A stretch of DNA of 64,000 bases, taken from positions 1 through 64,000 of the forward strand of contig JAPLQY010000077.1 of the NCBI GenBank assembly GCA_026399475.1, written 5' to 3'. The translations under genes were made by a program, and so were the position numbers. The notes beneath the pieces are model-generated. The model was given only the letters and a program-made list of their open reading frames with translations. It did not search any database and was not told the DNA's origin. Below, piece after piece: positions 1 to 9,777 of this stretch. How positions within the stretch are numbered: the stretch's first letter is position 1; every line of letters starts with the position of its first letter. The DNA comes from Rhodocyclales bacterium (GTDB lineage: Bacteria; Pseudomonadota; Gammaproteobacteria; Burkholderiales; Rhodocyclaceae).

Positions 1-152
1 CGCCTGATCCGTCCGCCAGGCTCGCCGTTGGAGGCGGAAACCGGCTTCGGGCTACGCCCTTCGCCGCTTCCCGCCTCCAACAGAAAAAGCGGACAATTCA
101 TGTGCTACAGAACCGGACAAGTCTAAAAACCCGCGACAGTCTTGACGGCGGC
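1..152. other. Non-coding left edge with inverted repeat
   Basis: No gene is visible. An 11-bp perfect inverted repeat (GTTGGAGGCGG at 27-37, complement at 71-81) brackets a GC-rich loop. It is followed by two similar words, GCGGACAA (89-96) and CCGGACAA (113-120). Repeated CGGACA words are reminiscent of insertion-sequence ends, so an element may lie just outside the window. This is a guess. Confidence 0.3.
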
Positions 153-1016
153 CTAGTTCAGGGTCCGCGCCAGCAGGATGCGGAATTCGCGTACCAGACC
201 CTCATATTGCGGGTCGCCGTCCAGCAATGTGAACAGGTCGAGCATGGTTTTGCGTGCGGCGTCGTCCTGCCACTTGCGCTCGCGACGCACGATCTCCAGC
301 AGTTGCTCGAGCGCCGGGCGGTAGTCGTGCGCCAGGGCCAGCGTATTGGCCAGTTGCAGACGGGCATCGAGATCGCCCGCGTTGGCTTCGATGCGGGCCT
401 TCAGCGCTGTGGGGTCGGCGCCCGTGCCGGCATTCACCAGCTTGAGTCGGGCTTTCAGGGCGCGCACGCGGGAGGTGTCCCGGGCCTGATGTTCAAGCGT
501 GTCGAGAACGACCGCTGCGGCGTCCATGTTGCGCATGTCGATGTGGATTTCCGCCAGATCGAGCTGCACGGTCTCGTTGGCCGGGTCGAGTTGCAGTGCG
601 TCCTGCAGCAACGAGCAGGCGACCTCCGTTTCGCCCTTGGCGCGTGCTTCGAGCGCGGCGATCCGCAGCGGTTCAGCGGGAGAAGGCATCAGGCTGTCGA
701 CGAAGGTGCGGATCTGCGCTTCGGGCAGGGCACCGGTGAATTCCTTGACCATTTCGCCATTGACGAAAGCCTTGACACTGGGAATGCTGCGCACGCCGTA
801 CCGAGCGGCGAGTTCCTGATTCTGGTCCGAGTTAACTTTGGCGAGGATGAAGCGGCCGCCATATTCGGTTGCCAGCTTTTCCAGAATCGGTTTGAGTACG
901 CGGCAGGGCGCGCACCACTCCGCCCAGAAGTCGGCCAGGACTGGGGTATGGCGGGAAGCATCGATGACTTTTTCCTGGAAGTCGCTGACGCCGACATCAA
1001 GCGAGAAGGTGTTCAT
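153..1016 (-). CDS. cnoX: Thioredoxin-fold co-chaperone with TPR tail (CnoX/YbbN family)
   Basis: The 287-residue protein has an N-terminal thioredoxin domain (about 1-110) with the active site WCAPC (C35, C38), followed by an all-helical TPR-like region (about 118-287). CnoX proteins protect unfolded, oxidised proteins in the cytosol and pass them to DnaK and GroEL. The E. coli protein lacks the CxxC pair. This one keeps both cysteines, so it may also have reductase activity (inference). The gene is transcribed away from purL. Length and domain order match the family, so the assignment is firm; the redox role is less certain. Confidence 0.9.
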   Translation of the reverse strand: MNTFSLDVGVSDFQEKVIDASRHTPVLADFWAEWCAPCRVLKPILEKLATEYGGRFILAKVNSDQNQELAARYGVRSIPSVKAFVNGEMVKEFTGALPEAQIRTFVDSLMPSPAEPLRIAALEARAKGETEVACSLLQDALQLDPANETVQLDLAEIHIDMRNMDAAAVVLDTLEHQARDTSRVRALKARLKLVNAGTGADPTALKARIEANAGDLDARLQLANTLALAHDYRPALEQLLEIVRRERKWQDDAARKTMLDLFTLLDGDPQYEGLVREFRILLARTLN

Positions 1017-1169
1017 GAGTGAAGTGTTTCCGGGTGTTTGTTACCGTCGCTCAGTTTCTCAGGCTTGGCCGGCGAATGCAATTCGGTGGCGAGGCCGGCC
1101 TCGGGGTGAGGGTATAATTCCGCGCCTTGCGTTTCCATCCCGCCTTTCATTCGCCCCGGTCCGTCCATC

Positions 1170-4100
1170 ATGGCTGAATTCCTTGCCCTGCGCGGCTCTG
1201 CTGCGTTTTCGGCGTCCCGCCTCGGGCGTCTGCAAAAGACTGTCGGGGAAGCCGTTCCCGATGTCGGACTGGCTGCCGAACACTGGTATTTCATCGAGCT
1301 GGAAGGACCGCTGAACGCAGACGAAACGGCCCGGCTAAAGGACCTACTGGGAATTCCCGCCGAGCTGCCGGCGCCGCCCGACGGAGAGTTGCTGCTGGTC
1401 ACGCCGCGCCTGGGCACGATTTCGCCGTGGAGTTCGAAGGCCACCGACATAGCGCGAAATTGTGGATTTGCGGCGGTGAAGCGGGTCGAACGCGCAGTTG
1501 CGTACCATGCGGCTTTTCATGTTTCAGGGACGGTTGGCAATGATCGCCAGCATGCGGCCCTGGCAGAACGCCTGCATGACCGCATGACCGAATCCGTCCT
1601 GGCTTCGGTCGATGCGGCCCGGGCGCTGTTCCATCACGTCGCGCCGCAGCCTCTCACGACCGTGGACCTGCTGGGCGGCGGGCGTCAGGCGCTGGTCAAG
1701 GCCAACGGTGAGTTGGGCCTGGCATTGTCGGACGACGAGATCGACTACCTGGTGGAAAACTTCGGCAAGCTGCGCCGCAATCCAACAGACGTTGAACTCA
1801 TGATGTTCGCGCAGGCCAATTCCGAACATTGCCGACACAAGATTTTCAACGCGACCTGGACGGTGGATGGCAAGGAACAGCCGATGTCACTGTTCGGCAT
1901 GATTCGCGAAACGCACAAGGCGCATCCGCAAGGCACGGTGGTGGCCTACTCGGACAATGCGGCAGTGATCGAGGGCGCGCTGATCAGGCGCTTCTATCCG
2001 CGCGGTGATGGCAGCTACGCCTACAGTGAGCAGACCACGCACATTCTGGCCAAGGTCGAAACGCACAATCATCCGACGGCGATTTCGCCCTTTGCCGGCG
2101 CGGCGACAGGATCGGGTGGCGAGATTCGCGACGAAGGGGCGACCGGAAGGGGTTCCAAGCCGAAGGCGGGCCTGTGCGGTTTTTCGGTATCCGATCTGCG
2201 CATTCCCGGCTATCCCCAGCCATGGGAATCGAGCTACGGCAAGCCTGCGCGCATCGCTTCGGCGCTCGACATCATGATCGACGGCCCGATAGGCGCGGCC
2301 GCCTTCAACAACGAATTCGGCCGGCCCAACCTGGCCGGCTACTTCCGCAGCTTCGAGCAGGATTTCAACGGCGAGATGCGCGGTTATCACAAGCCGATCA
2401 TGATTGCCGGCGGCCTCGGCAACATCGCCGCCGAAGATTCCTTCAAGATCAAATTCCCGGCGGGAACCTTGCTGATCCAGCTGGGCGGCCCCGGCATGCT
2501 GATTGGATTGGGCGGCGGCGCGGCTTCTTCGATGGCGACCGGCTCCAATACCGCCGATCTCGATTTTGCCTCCGTGCAGCGCGGCAACCCGGAGATACAG
2601 CGTCGTGCGCAGGAAGTCATCGACCGATGCTGGCAGCAGGGCGACAGGAATCCCATCCTGGCCATCCACGATGTCGGCGCCGGTGGCATTTCCAATGCCA
2701 TGCCCGAACTCGCCCACGATGCGGGTCGCGGCGCGGCTTTCGATCTGCGCGCACTGCCCAGTGAAGAGCCGGGCATGAGCCCGCGCGAAATCTGGAGCAA
2801 CGAGGCGCAGGAGCGCTACGTGCTGGCCATCGCGCCTGACCGATTGCCTGAATTCCATGCCCTGTGCGAACGCGAGCGTTGTCCTTTCGCGGTGCTTGGC
2901 ATAGCCACCGATGACGGCCAACTTACGGTGAAGGATGACCACTTCGGCAACAAGCCGGTCGATATGCCCCTGGAAGTGCTGCTCGGCAAGGCGCCGAAGC
3001 TGCATCGCGATGCGCATCACCGTCATGTTGACATGCCGCCGCTGGATGTTGCGGACATCGATCTGAAGGAGGCGGCGCTGCGCATCCTGCGCCTGCCGGC
3101 GGTGGCTTCGAAGAACTTCCTGATCACCATCGGCGATCGCAGCGTTGGCGGCTTTACCGCGCGCGACCAGATGGTCGGCCCCTGGCAGGTGCCGGTGGCG
3201 GATGTGGCCGTCACCGCGATGGGCTACGACACGGTACGCGGCGAGTGTTTTGCCATGGGCGAGCGCACGCCGCTGGCCTTGCTCAACGCAGCAGCTTCAG
3301 GCCGCATGGCAGTGGGCGAGGCGATTACCAATCTGGCCGCTGCAGATGTCGGCGATATTGGCAGGATCAAGCTTTCAGCCAACTGGATGGCGGCCGCCGG
3401 TCACGGCTTTGAAGATGCGGCGCTGTTCGATGCGGTGCATGCGGTTGGCATCGAATTTTGCCCGACGCTGGGTGTGGCGATCCCGGTGGGCAAGGATTCC
3501 CTGTCGATGCGCACCAAGTGGGAAGGAAGCGGAGACGAGCAGGGTGTGCAAAAGCAGGTGACCGCACCGCTGTCGCTGATCGTCACGGCTTTTGCCGCAG
3601 TGGATGACGTGCGCCGCACGCTGACGCCGCAACTGCGACGGGACGCGGAGGTCGGCGAAACCGAACTGCTGCTGATCGATCTCGGCCAGGGCCGCAACCG
3701 CCTCGGCGGTTCGGCGCTGGCGCAGGTCTATGGTGTCAGCGGCGATCTGACGCCGGATGCCGATGCCGCTTTGCTGAAGAGCTTCTTCGGCGCAATCCAG
3801 GCACTCAACTGCAACGGAAAGATTCTCGCCTATCACGATCGCTCCGACGGTGGCCTGTTCGCCACCGTATGCGAAATGAGTTTTGCCTCGCATGTCGGCG
3901 TTTCGCTCAATCTGGACGGGCTCTGCTACGACCCGATGATGAACGATGTCGACGGTAGCGAGCGCTTTCCGCAGATCGCCGGCCGCCTGCGCGACCGCGT
4001 AATCGCGGCCCTGTTCAATGAGGAGCTCGGCGCTGTGATGCAGATCCGCCGCGAGGACCGTACGGTCGTGATGCAGGCCCTGCGCGACGCTGGTCTAGGC

Positions 4101-5165
4101 GCCTGCACCCATGCCATCGGCACCACCAACACGGCCGACGAAGTGCGTATCTGGCGCAACGCGAAGGCGGTGTTCTCTGCCCGTCGCAGCGACTTGCAGC
4201 GTACCTGGAGCGAGGTCAGCATGCAGGTCGCCAGACTGCGCGACGATCCGGTCTGCGTGCAGGAGGAATTCGATGCATTGCTCGATGCAGACAACCCCGG
4301 GCTGTCGATGACGCCTGTCAGTTCTGCCGGCACAGCCGGCAGCCAATCAGTAGCCCCCTCCCCCGGGGAGGGGGCTCACATTGGGCCGCAGGCAATCCGA
4401 GGCCAAAGGCCGAGGATTGCCATTTTGCGCGAGCAGGGCGTCAACGGCCATGTCGAAATGGCGGCCGCCTTCGAGCGTGCCGGCTTCATGCCTTATGACG
4501 TTCATATGTCCGACCTGCAGGCCGGTCGCGTGCATCTGGCCTCGTTCTCGGGGCTGGCTGCCTGCGGCGGCTTTTCCTACGGCGACGTGCTTGGCGCGGG
4601 GCAGGGCTGGGCCAAGTCGGTGCTGTTCAACAACCGCCTGCGCGACGAATTTGCCGCCTTCTTCGGTCGTGCCGACAGTTTTGCGCTGGGCGTCTGCAAC
4701 GGCTGCCAGATGATGGCGCACCTGGCTCCCATCATCCCCGGCGCCGAGGACTGGCCGACCTTTCAGCGCAACCGCAGCGAGCAGTTCGAGGCACGCGTGG
4801 TGATGGTCGAGATTCCGCCATCCGCGTCGATTTTCCTGGCCGGCATGGCCGGCTCGAAACTGCCGGTGGTAGTCAGCCACGGCGAAGGTCGTGCCGAGTT
4901 TGCCGCCAGCCAGAACGGCCGGGCGCCGGTGGCGCTGCGTTACATCGACAACCGTGGAGCGCTGGCGACGACCTATCCGTTCAATCCGAATGGCTCGCCC
5001 GACGGTCTGGCCGGCGTGACCACGGCAGATGGCCGCTTCACCATCATGATGCCGCATCCGGAGCGTACCTTCCGTTCTGTCCAGATGTCATGGAGGCCGC
5101 CGGGATTGGGTGACGATGCGCCATGGCTGGACATGTTCCGCAACGCGCGTCGGTGGGTCGGGTGA
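1170..5165 (+). CDS. purL: Phosphoribosylformylglycinamidine synthase (single-chain PurL)
   Basis: This 1331-residue enzyme converts FGAR, glutamine and ATP to FGAM in purine synthesis. It has an N-terminal linker domain, two AIR-synthase-like ATP-binding halves, and a C-terminal class I glutaminase with the nucleophile in [11 protein letters not shown] and the His-Glu pair in PHPER. It is about 35 residues longer than the E. coli protein. The excess lies around residues 1050-1082, between the synthase and glutaminase domains, where a low-complexity linker is encoded by DNA holding a perfect 12+1+12 palindrome (4352-4376). A TATAAT lies at 1113-1118, without a convincing -35 box. Confidence 0.97.
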   Translation: MAEFLALRGSAAFSASRLGRLQKTVGEAVPDVGLAAEHWYFIELEGPLNADETARLKDLLGIPAELPAPPDGELLLVTPRLGTISPWSSKATDIARNCGFAAVKRVERAVAYHAAFHVSGTVGNDRQHAALAERLHDRMTESVLASVDAARALFHHVAPQPLTTVDLLGGGRQALVKANGELGLALSDDEIDYLVENFGKLRRNPTDVELMMFAQANSEHCRHKIFNATWTVDGKEQPMSLFGMIRETHKAHPQGTVVAYSDNAAVIEGALIRRFYPRGDGSYAYSEQTTHILAKVETHNHPTAISPFAGAATGSGGEIRDEGATGRGSKPKAGLCGFSVSDLRIPGYPQPWESSYGKPARIASALDIMIDGPIGAAAFNNEFGRPNLAGYFRSFEQDFNGEMRGYHKPIMIAGGLGNIAAEDSFKIKFPAGTLLIQLGGPGMLIGLGGGAASSMATGSNTADLDFASVQRGNPEIQRRAQEVIDRCWQQGDRNPILAIHDVGAGGISNAMPELAHDAGRGAAFDLRALPSEEPGMSPREIWSNEAQERYVLAIAPDRLPEFHALCERERCPFAVLGIATDDGQLTVKDDHFGNKPVDMPLEVLLGKAPKLHRDAHHRHVDMPPLDVADIDLKEAALRILRLPAVASKNFLITIGDRSVGGFTARDQMVGPWQVPVADVAVTAMGYDTVRGECFAMGERTPLALLNAAASGRMAVGEAITNLAAADVGDIGRIKLSANWMAAAGHGFEDAALFDAVHAVGIEFCPTLGVAIPVGKDSLSMRTKWEGSGDEQGVQKQVTAPLSLIVTAFAAVDDVRRTLTPQLRRDAEVGETELLLIDLGQGRNRLGGSALAQVYGVSGDLTPDADAALLKSFFGAIQALNCNGKILAYHDRSDGGLFATVCEMSFASHVGVSLNLDGLCYDPMMNDVDGSERFPQIAGRLRDRVIAALFNEELGAVMQIRREDRTVVMQALRDAGLGACTHAIGTTNTADEVRIWRNAKAVFSARRSDLQRTWSEVSMQVARLRDDPVCVQEEFDALLDADNPGLSMTPVSSAGTAGSQSVAPSPGEGAHIGPQAIRGQRPRIAILREQGVNGHVEMAAAFERAGFMPYDVHMSDLQAGRVHLASFSGLAACGGFSYGDVLGAGQGWAKSVLFNNRLRDEFAAFFGRADSFALGVCNGCQMMAHLAPIIPGAEDWPTFQRNRSEQFEARVVMVEIPPSASIFLAGMAGSKLPVVVSHGEGRAEFAASQNGRAPVALRYIDNRGALATTYPFNPNGSPDGLAGVTTADGRFTIMMPHPERTFRSVQMSWRPPGLGDDAPWLDMFRNARRWVG
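4352..4376. repeat. In-frame palindromic insert inside purL
   Basis: The two 12-base arms, AGCCCCCTCCCC and GGGGAGGGGGCT, are perfectly complementary around a single C. The repeat encodes part of a Ser/Pro/Gly-rich linker just before the glutaminase domain. The reading frame is kept, so the insert is presumably tolerated as an interdomain spacer. Confidence 0.7.
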
Positions 5166-5211
5166 TGAGTTCCCAAAGCGACGCACCGCGCTGGCGCTGA
5201 CGACAGGACGC

Positions 5212-5243
5212 AAAAAAAACGGGAGCCGAGGCTCCCGTTTTTT
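5212..5243. terminator. Bidirectional terminator between purL and ppi gene
   Basis: The stem is CGGGAGC (5220-5226) / GCTCCCG (5231-5237) with loop CGAG. It is flanked by A8 on the left and T6 on the right, so it can end transcription from both convergent genes. Confidence 0.9.
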
Positions 5244-5268
5244 ATGGATGGGATGCAGCCTGTGCGGC

Positions 5269-6075
5269 CTACTCTACCTTGGCCTTGGCGCGCAGGTCGT
5301 CGATGTGTTTCTGGACCATGCGCTGCGTCAGCTGCTGGCCGATCTGGCCCTTGGCTTCATCAATGCCAGGCAACTTGAGTTCGCGCGTGTCCTCGAGCTG
5401 GATGACGTGCCAGCCGAAGTCGCTCTTCACCGGGGTTTCGGTGAACTTGCCTTTTTCCAGCTTGGTCATGGCCGCCGAGAAGGGTGGCACGAAGGAGGCC
5501 GGATTGGCCCAGCCGAGATCTCCGCCGCGGTCCTTGGAGCCGGGATCCTTGGAATCCTTGGCCAGGTCTTCGATCTTTTCGCCCTTCTTCAGCTTTTCGA
5601 TGATCGCCTTGGCGTCGTCTTCCTTCTCGACGAGGATGTGCCGGGCCTTGTATTCCTTTTTGCCGAGCTTGGCCGTGATGTCCTCGTATTCCTTCTTGAT
5701 CTGGTCTTCGGTGACCGGGTGAGTGCGCACGTAGTCGTTGAGGTAGGCGCCGATCAGCACGCCCTGACGGGCCAGGTCGATCTGGCCTTGCACCTCGGGT
5801 TTCTTGTCGAAGCCCTTCTTGAGCGATTCCTGCGTCAGAACTTCGCGACGAACGAGTTCCTCCGTGACGGCCTTGCGCAGTTCCGGCGAATCCGGTTGCC
5901 CCTGGGCCGCTTGACCGGCGATCAGTGCATCGGCGCGGACCCTGGGGATGGCCTTGCCATTGACGGTGGCGAATGTCGTGGATTCTGCCTTGTCCTTTTT
6001 CTGGGCAAAGGCGGGGGCTGCGCTTACCGATACGGCGAAGGCGAGCAGGATGGCATGACGGAGAGTGCGATTCAT
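5269..6075 (-). CDS. Periplasmic peptidyl-prolyl cis-trans isomerase, parvulin type
   Basis: The 268-residue protein begins with a signal peptide ending in APAFAQ. A SurA-like helical N-terminal region follows, then a parvulin domain (about 135-245) with the hallmark strand KARHILVE and the closing FGWHVIQLED. The ATG at 6075 is preferred over an upstream in-frame start because AGGAAC lies just upstream and the signal peptide starts there. It probably isomerises prolines in secreted or outer-membrane proteins. It resembles PrsA/PpiC single-domain chaperones rather than full SurA, which has two parvulin domains. Confidence 0.9.
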   Translation of the reverse strand: MNRTLRHAILLAFAVSVSAAPAFAQKKDKAESTTFATVNGKAIPRVRADALIAGQAAQGQPDSPELRKAVTEELVRREVLTQESLKKGFDKKPEVQGQIDLARQGVLIGAYLNDYVRTHPVTEDQIKKEYEDITAKLGKKEYKARHILVEKEDDAKAIIEKLKKGEKIEDLAKDSKDPGSKDRGGDLGWANPASFVPPFSAAMTKLEKGKFTETPVKSDFGWHVIQLEDTRELKLPGIDEAKGQIGQQLTQRMVQKHIDDLRAKAKVE

Positions 6076-6107
6076 CTTGGTTCCTGTGTTGTGTTGTACG
6101 GGAATTG

Positions 6108-6371
6108 TCATTGTTCGTCGGGGGTTCTTGCGGTGATGCTGAGTGCGTGGATTTCCTGCTTCATCAGCGGGCCGAGCGCATCATACACCAAGCGGTGTCT
6201 TTCCATTGTCCTGCAACCGGCGAAGCGCGGCGAGACAATGGACAGCCGGAAATGACCGCCGCCGCTTCTGGCGCCTGCGTGGCCGGCATGTTTCGCCGAG
6301 TCGTCGATGATCTCCATGGCGACAGGGTCGAGCGCCGCGAGTTGGGTACGCATGGCATCGATGACGCTCAT
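6108..6371 (-). CDS. BolA family protein
   Basis: The 87-residue protein shows the BolA helix-turn signature RHRLVYDAL and a C-terminal ALSIT strand. BolA proteins work with monothiol glutaredoxins in iron-sulfur handling and can affect gene expression. The start is ATG at 6371, overlapping the stop of the preceding yciI gene by ATGA. Translational coupling in a yciB-yciI-bolA operon is likely. The conserved BolA histidine is present in GGHFRLSIV. It is shorter than E. coli BolA (105 aa) but typical of the small betaproteobacterial form. Confidence 0.9.
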   Translation of the reverse strand: MSVIDAMRTQLAALDPVAMEIIDDSAKHAGHAGARSGGGHFRLSIVSPRFAGCRTMERHRLVYDALGPLMKQEIHALSITARTPDEQ

Positions 6372-6673
6372 GACCGGGGGAATACCTGCCTGAACGGGCG
6401 AACCGAGACGCGGCCATAAACGCCGGCGGCAATGTAGGGATCGGCATCGGCCCAACTCTGTGCGGCGGCAAGCGAGTCGAACTCGGCCACGATCAGGCTG
6501 CCGGAAAAGCCCGCGGGTCCTGGGTCCGGGCTGTCGATCGATGGAAACGGGCCACCCAGAACCATGCGCCCGGCGGCTTCCAGCTCGGTCAGACGGGCGA
6601 GGTGGGCGGGACGGCTGGCGAGGCGCTTTTCAAGGCTGTTCGGCACATCTTCGCCAACGATGGCATAGAGCAC
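6368..6673 (-). CDS. yciI: YciI family protein
   Basis: The 101-residue ferredoxin-like-fold protein shows the YciI pattern: N-terminal [13 protein letters not shown], the catalytic-type histidine in RPAHLARL, and the [19 protein letters not shown] region. Its biochemical role is unknown; some relatives are enzymes of ring cleavage or dehydrochlorination. The start is taken as GTG at 6673 because a strong GAGGAG lies 8 bases upstream and the preceding yciB stop overlaps it (TAGTG). Both neighbours are in the same operon. Confidence 0.87.
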   Translation of the reverse strand: MLYAIVGEDVPNSLEKRLASRPAHLARLTELEAAGRMVLGGPFPSIDSPDPGPAGFSGSLIVAEFDSLAAAQSWADADPYIAAGVYGRVSVRPFRQVFPRS

Positions 6674-7209
6674 TATTGGTTCTCCTCTGGAAGGTATTTG
6701 GCGAGCACGATGCCCTGCAGAACAATGAAGAAAATCATCAATCCCATGCCGCCGAACAGCTTGAAGCTGACCCATGTGTCGGTGCTGAAGTTGAACGCCA
6801 CGTAGAGGTTGACCACACCCATTACCGCGAAAAAACCCATCCATGCGAAATTGAGTCTGCGCCATAGTGTTTCAGGAAGCTCCACCTGCTTTTCAAGCAT
6901 GGCACGGATCAGGTTCCTGCCGAAAAATTGCGCGGAGCCAAACAGCGTCACGGCGAACAGCCAGTAGAGAATGGTCGGTTTCCACTTGATGAAGGTTTCA
7001 TCGTGCAGGATCAATGTCGCGCCGCCAAAAACCACCACCAGCGCGAGACTGATCCAGAGCATCGTGTCCACCTTGCCGTGGCGGTGCCAGACCCAGCCGA
7101 TTTGCGCCGCCGTGGCGGCGATCACGACGCCGGTGGCGACATAGATGTCGAAAGCCTTGAACGCGGCAAAGAAGAGGATGATCGGGAACAGGTCGAATAA
7201 GAATTTCAT
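6673..7209 (-). CDS. yciB: Inner-membrane septation protein YciB (IspZ)
   Basis: This 178-residue protein has about five hydrophobic segments. It starts [14 protein letters not shown], a highly conserved N terminus of the family, and ends with KYLPE. YciB interacts with divisome and elongasome proteins and affects envelope integrity. It is the first gene of the yciB-yciI-bolA group. It is full length, and the identification is clear from the N terminus and the WKPTILYW segment. Confidence 0.93.
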   Translation of the reverse strand: MKFLFDLFPIILFFAAFKAFDIYVATGVVIAATAAQIGWVWHRHGKVDTMLWISLALVVVFGGATLILHDETFIKWKPTILYWLFAVTLFGSAQFFGRNLIRAMLEKQVELPETLWRRLNFAWMGFFAVMGVVNLYVAFNFSTDTWVSFKLFGGMGLMIFFIVLQGIVLAKYLPEENQ

Positions 7210-7226
7210 GGGCGGGATTGTAGCGG

Positions 7227-7631
7227 TTACGACTGCTGGTCAAGGTCAATCGAGGCTGAGTTTATGCAGTATCGCAAGCCTGTCGGTGCCGGTCCGTCGG
7301 GGAAAACGTGGCCCAGATGGGCGCCACAGTTGCTGCAAACGACCTCGGTGCGGCGCATGAAGTGGCTGTTGTCGGAAATCTCGGTGACTCCTTGCGCATC
7401 AAGGGGTGCAGTAAAGCTGGGCCAGCCGCAGCCTGAATCGAATTTCGCGGCCGATTCGAACAAACGCTCGCCGCAGCCAATGCAGCAATAGATGCCGGGG
7501 TCCTTGCAGTCCCAGTACTGACCTGTGAAGGGGCGTTCGGTTCCCTTCTCGCGGACGACTTGATACTGCGTCGGCGTAAGCTGCGCGCGCCATTCGGCTT
7601 CGGTCTTGCTGATCTTCGGCTTATTGCTCAT
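7227..7631 (-). CDS. msrB: Peptide-methionine (R)-S-oxide reductase MsrB
   Basis: The 134-residue protein reduces methionine-R-sulfoxide in damaged proteins. It shows two zinc CxxC pairs (CIGC and CSNC), the conserved SGCGWPSF, and the catalytic cysteine in RYCINSAS, with HLGHVFPDG between. The length is typical for the family and there is no signal peptide, so it is cytosolic. It is divergent from the DadA-like gene, with 81 bases between them that include a TATAAT at 7654-7659 reading toward dadA. Confidence 0.96.
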   Translation of the reverse strand: MSNKPKISKTEAEWRAQLTPTQYQVVREKGTERPFTGQYWDCKDPGIYCCIGCGERLFESAAKFDSGCGWPSFTAPLDAQGVTEISDNSHFMRRTEVVCSNCGAHLGHVFPDGPAPTGLRYCINSASIDLDQQS

Positions 7632-7712
7632 GAGTTCCCTCCGGGGCGCTGACTATAATCCGACCATGGGGATTCAGAGCAAGCAATGCAGTAAAAAGTT
7701 CAGGACGATGCG

Positions 7713-8966
7713 ATGCGCGTGACCGTGCTCGGTGCCGGCGTGGTCGGCGTGACCAGCGCCTGGTACCTGGCGGCGGATGGTCACGAAGTTACGGTGATCG
7801 ACCGACAGCCGCTGCCGGCGCAGGAGACCAGCTTCGCCAATGGCGGCCAGATATCGGTCAGCCACGCCGAGCCCTGGGCCAATCCGCAGGCCCCGCTCAA
7901 GGCGCTGAAATGGATGGGGCGCGAAGATGCTCCGCTGTTATGGCGCTTGCGGGCCGATCCGGCGCAGTGGGCCTGGGGCTTGCGTTTCCTGCGGGAATGC
8001 ACGGCGGCTCGGGCGCGGGCCAATGTGCGTGCCATCGTGGGCCTCGGGCTCGCCAGTCGCACCGCATTGCAGTCATTGCGGCGGGAACTGGCGCTTGATT
8101 ACGATCATCTCGAGCGAGGCATCCTGCATTTCTATACCGATCCCGGCGAATTCGAACATGCGTTGCCGCAGGCAGCGCTGATGCGCGAATTCGGGTGTGA
8201 CCGGGTACCGAAGACGGCGGCGGAATGTCTTGCGATAGAACCGGCGCTGGCCGACTCACGGGTTCCCGTAGTGGGCGGAACTTATACCGCCAGCGATGAA
8301 TCGGGTGATGCGAGGCTATTTACCGAGGGTCTGGAGAGGCATTCCAGGGCGCGCGGCGTGCGCTTCCGCTACGGCGATACCGTGACTGCTCTGCTGCGCG
8401 ACGGCAATCGCCTGGCAGGAGTCGTGCTGGCCACGGGCGAACGCGTGTCCGCCGATATGACGGTGCTGGCGTTGGGCAGTTATTCACCGCTGCTGTTGCG
8501 GCCGCTCGGCGTGCGCCTGCCGGTCTACCCGGCCAAGGGTTATTCGGCGACGCTGGCGCTGCCCGAAGGAGTGATGGCACCGTCGGTGAGCCTTACCGAC
8601 GATGGACACAAGATCGTTATTTCGCGTCTTGGGCGGTCCCTGCGCGTGGCCGGCACTGCGGAGTTCAATGGTTACGATACTTCGCTCAACGCTGAACGCT
8701 GCGACGCGTTGTTGCGTCGAATACGCGAAATCTTTCCTGCACTGACGACGGTGAGTAAGGTCGATTACTGGGCCGGGCTGCGGCCCGCCACACCCGGCAA
8801 CGTGCCGCTGATTGGCGACATGTCGGCTGCCGGGCTGAGCGGCCTATGGCTCAACACCGGCCATGGCACGCTGGGCTGGACGCTGGCCTGCGGTTCGGCA
8901 CGGCTGCTGGCCGATTTGGTGGCAGGCCGCGATCCCGGTCTGGACAGGGCGCCTTACTGCTTTTAA
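7713..8966 (+). CDS. dadA: D-amino acid dehydrogenase (DadA family)
   Basis: The 417-residue FAD-dependent oxidoreductase starts with the dinucleotide-binding VLGAGVVGVTSAWYLA. It carries the DadA features ETSFANGGQIS near the N terminus and GLRPATPGNVPLIG and NTGHGTLGWTLACGSA near the C terminus. It oxidatively deaminates D-amino acids and passes electrons to the quinone pool at the inner membrane. No alanine racemase gene is adjacent, so the link to alanine catabolism is inferred from the family only. Confidence 0.92.
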   Translation: MRVTVLGAGVVGVTSAWYLAADGHEVTVIDRQPLPAQETSFANGGQISVSHAEPWANPQAPLKALKWMGREDAPLLWRLRADPAQWAWGLRFLRECTAARARANVRAIVGLGLASRTALQSLRRELALDYDHLERGILHFYTDPGEFEHALPQAALMREFGCDRVPKTAAECLAIEPALADSRVPVVGGTYTASDESGDARLFTEGLERHSRARGVRFRYGDTVTALLRDGNRLAGVVLATGERVSADMTVLALGSYSPLLLRPLGVRLPVYPAKGYSATLALPEGVMAPSVSLTDDGHKIVISRLGRSLRVAGTAEFNGYDTSLNAERCDALLRRIREIFPALTTVSKVDYWAGLRPATPGNVPLIGDMSAAGLSGLWLNTGHGTLGWTLACGSARLLADLVAGRDPGLDRAPYCF

Positions 8967-8983
8967 TCGGGGCGCCCTGTTTT
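8944..8983 (+). terminator. Terminator overlapping the dadA stop
   Basis: The perfect 10-bp arms ACAGGGCGCC (8944-8953) and GGCGCCCTGT (8971-8980) are followed by TTT. The 17-nt loop contains the stop codon of dadA. Confidence 0.65.
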
Positions 8984-8996
8984 CCTGTGGTGACGC

Positions 8997-9656
8997 TCAG
9001 GCCTCAACCGGCAGACCGGCGGCCTTCCATTCAGGATAGCCTTCCTTGAGGCGTCGCGCCTTGATGCCGCGTACGCGTATCTGCGCCACGGCATCGTAGG
9101 ATAGAACGCAGTGCGGGCCCCGGCAGTAGGCGACGACTTCCTTTTTTGTCTTGAGCTTGCGGAGATACTTCTCCAGTTCAGCCAGTGGCACGTTCACCGC
9201 ACCGGCGATATGGCCCGCCGCATATTCGTCTGGCGGACGCACATCGAGGACAGTGACCAGCCCCTTGCGTACCCTGTCCAGCAGTTCCCCGGCGGGAATC
9301 GGCTCCAGTGTGTCTTTGACCGTCAGGTAGGTATTGATCAGCTGTTCCACCTCGGCGACGTTCTGTTCGGCCACGCTGCGCAATGCACTCAAGAGGCTGA
9401 TGACTTCGTCCCCGGCCAACCGGTAATAGACATACAGCCCGTCCTTGTAGGCGCTCACCAGTCCCGCTTGGCGCAGTTGCTGAAGGTGATGCGAGGCATT
9501 CGACACGGGTAGTCCGCATTTTTCGGCCAGGGCTTCCACGCTGCGCTGTCCTTGTCCGAGGCATTCGAGCAAATCCAGCCTGACCGGACTGCCGAGGGCT
9601 TTGCCGACGCGGGCGAACTGTTCAAAAAGCTGATGCTTAAGGCTTGGTGTTGACAT
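8997..9656 (-). CDS. ArsR-type regulator fused to a rhodanese domain
   Basis: The 219-residue protein has an N-terminal winged-helix ArsR domain (about 1-95, with the recognition-helix region SNASHHLQQLRQAGL). A C-terminal rhodanese domain (about 115-219) has a CRGPHC active loop. Such fusions are thought to sense or handle sulfane sulfur, but the ligand is not known here. It is divergent from a hydroxylase/rhodanese/cytochrome/flavoprotein group, which it may control. The 121-base divergent region contains ATTC (9676-9679) and GAAT (9692-9695) as a possible operator. Confidence 0.88.
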   Translation of the reverse strand: MSTPSLKHQLFEQFARVGKALGSPVRLDLLECLGQGQRSVEALAEKCGLPVSNASHHLQQLRQAGLVSAYKDGLYVYYRLAGDEVISLLSALRSVAEQNVAEVEQLINTYLTVKDTLEPIPAGELLDRVRKGLVTVLDVRPPDEYAAGHIAGAVNVPLAELEKYLRKLKTKKEVVAYCRGPHCVLSYDAVAQIRVRGIKARRLKEGYPEWKAAGLPVEA

Positions 9657-9777
9657 TTTTCCCGGAACCCTTACTATTCAAATAAACGTACGAATATTGT
9701 AACAAGCTTTTACGCACAGCAAACGGCTCCCAGTTTGCCCCAATTCAATCACTCCATTTCAAGAAGCGGATCGCTAC

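Noticed and set aside
102-1022. Long plus-strand ORF opposite cnoX
   Set aside because: It is the antisense shadow of a clear thioredoxin-TPR gene in GC-rich DNA; its translation resembles no family.
1887-3026. 379-codon minus-strand ORF within purL
   Set aside because: It is an antisense frame in high-GC coding sequence; the purL motifs on the other strand are complete.
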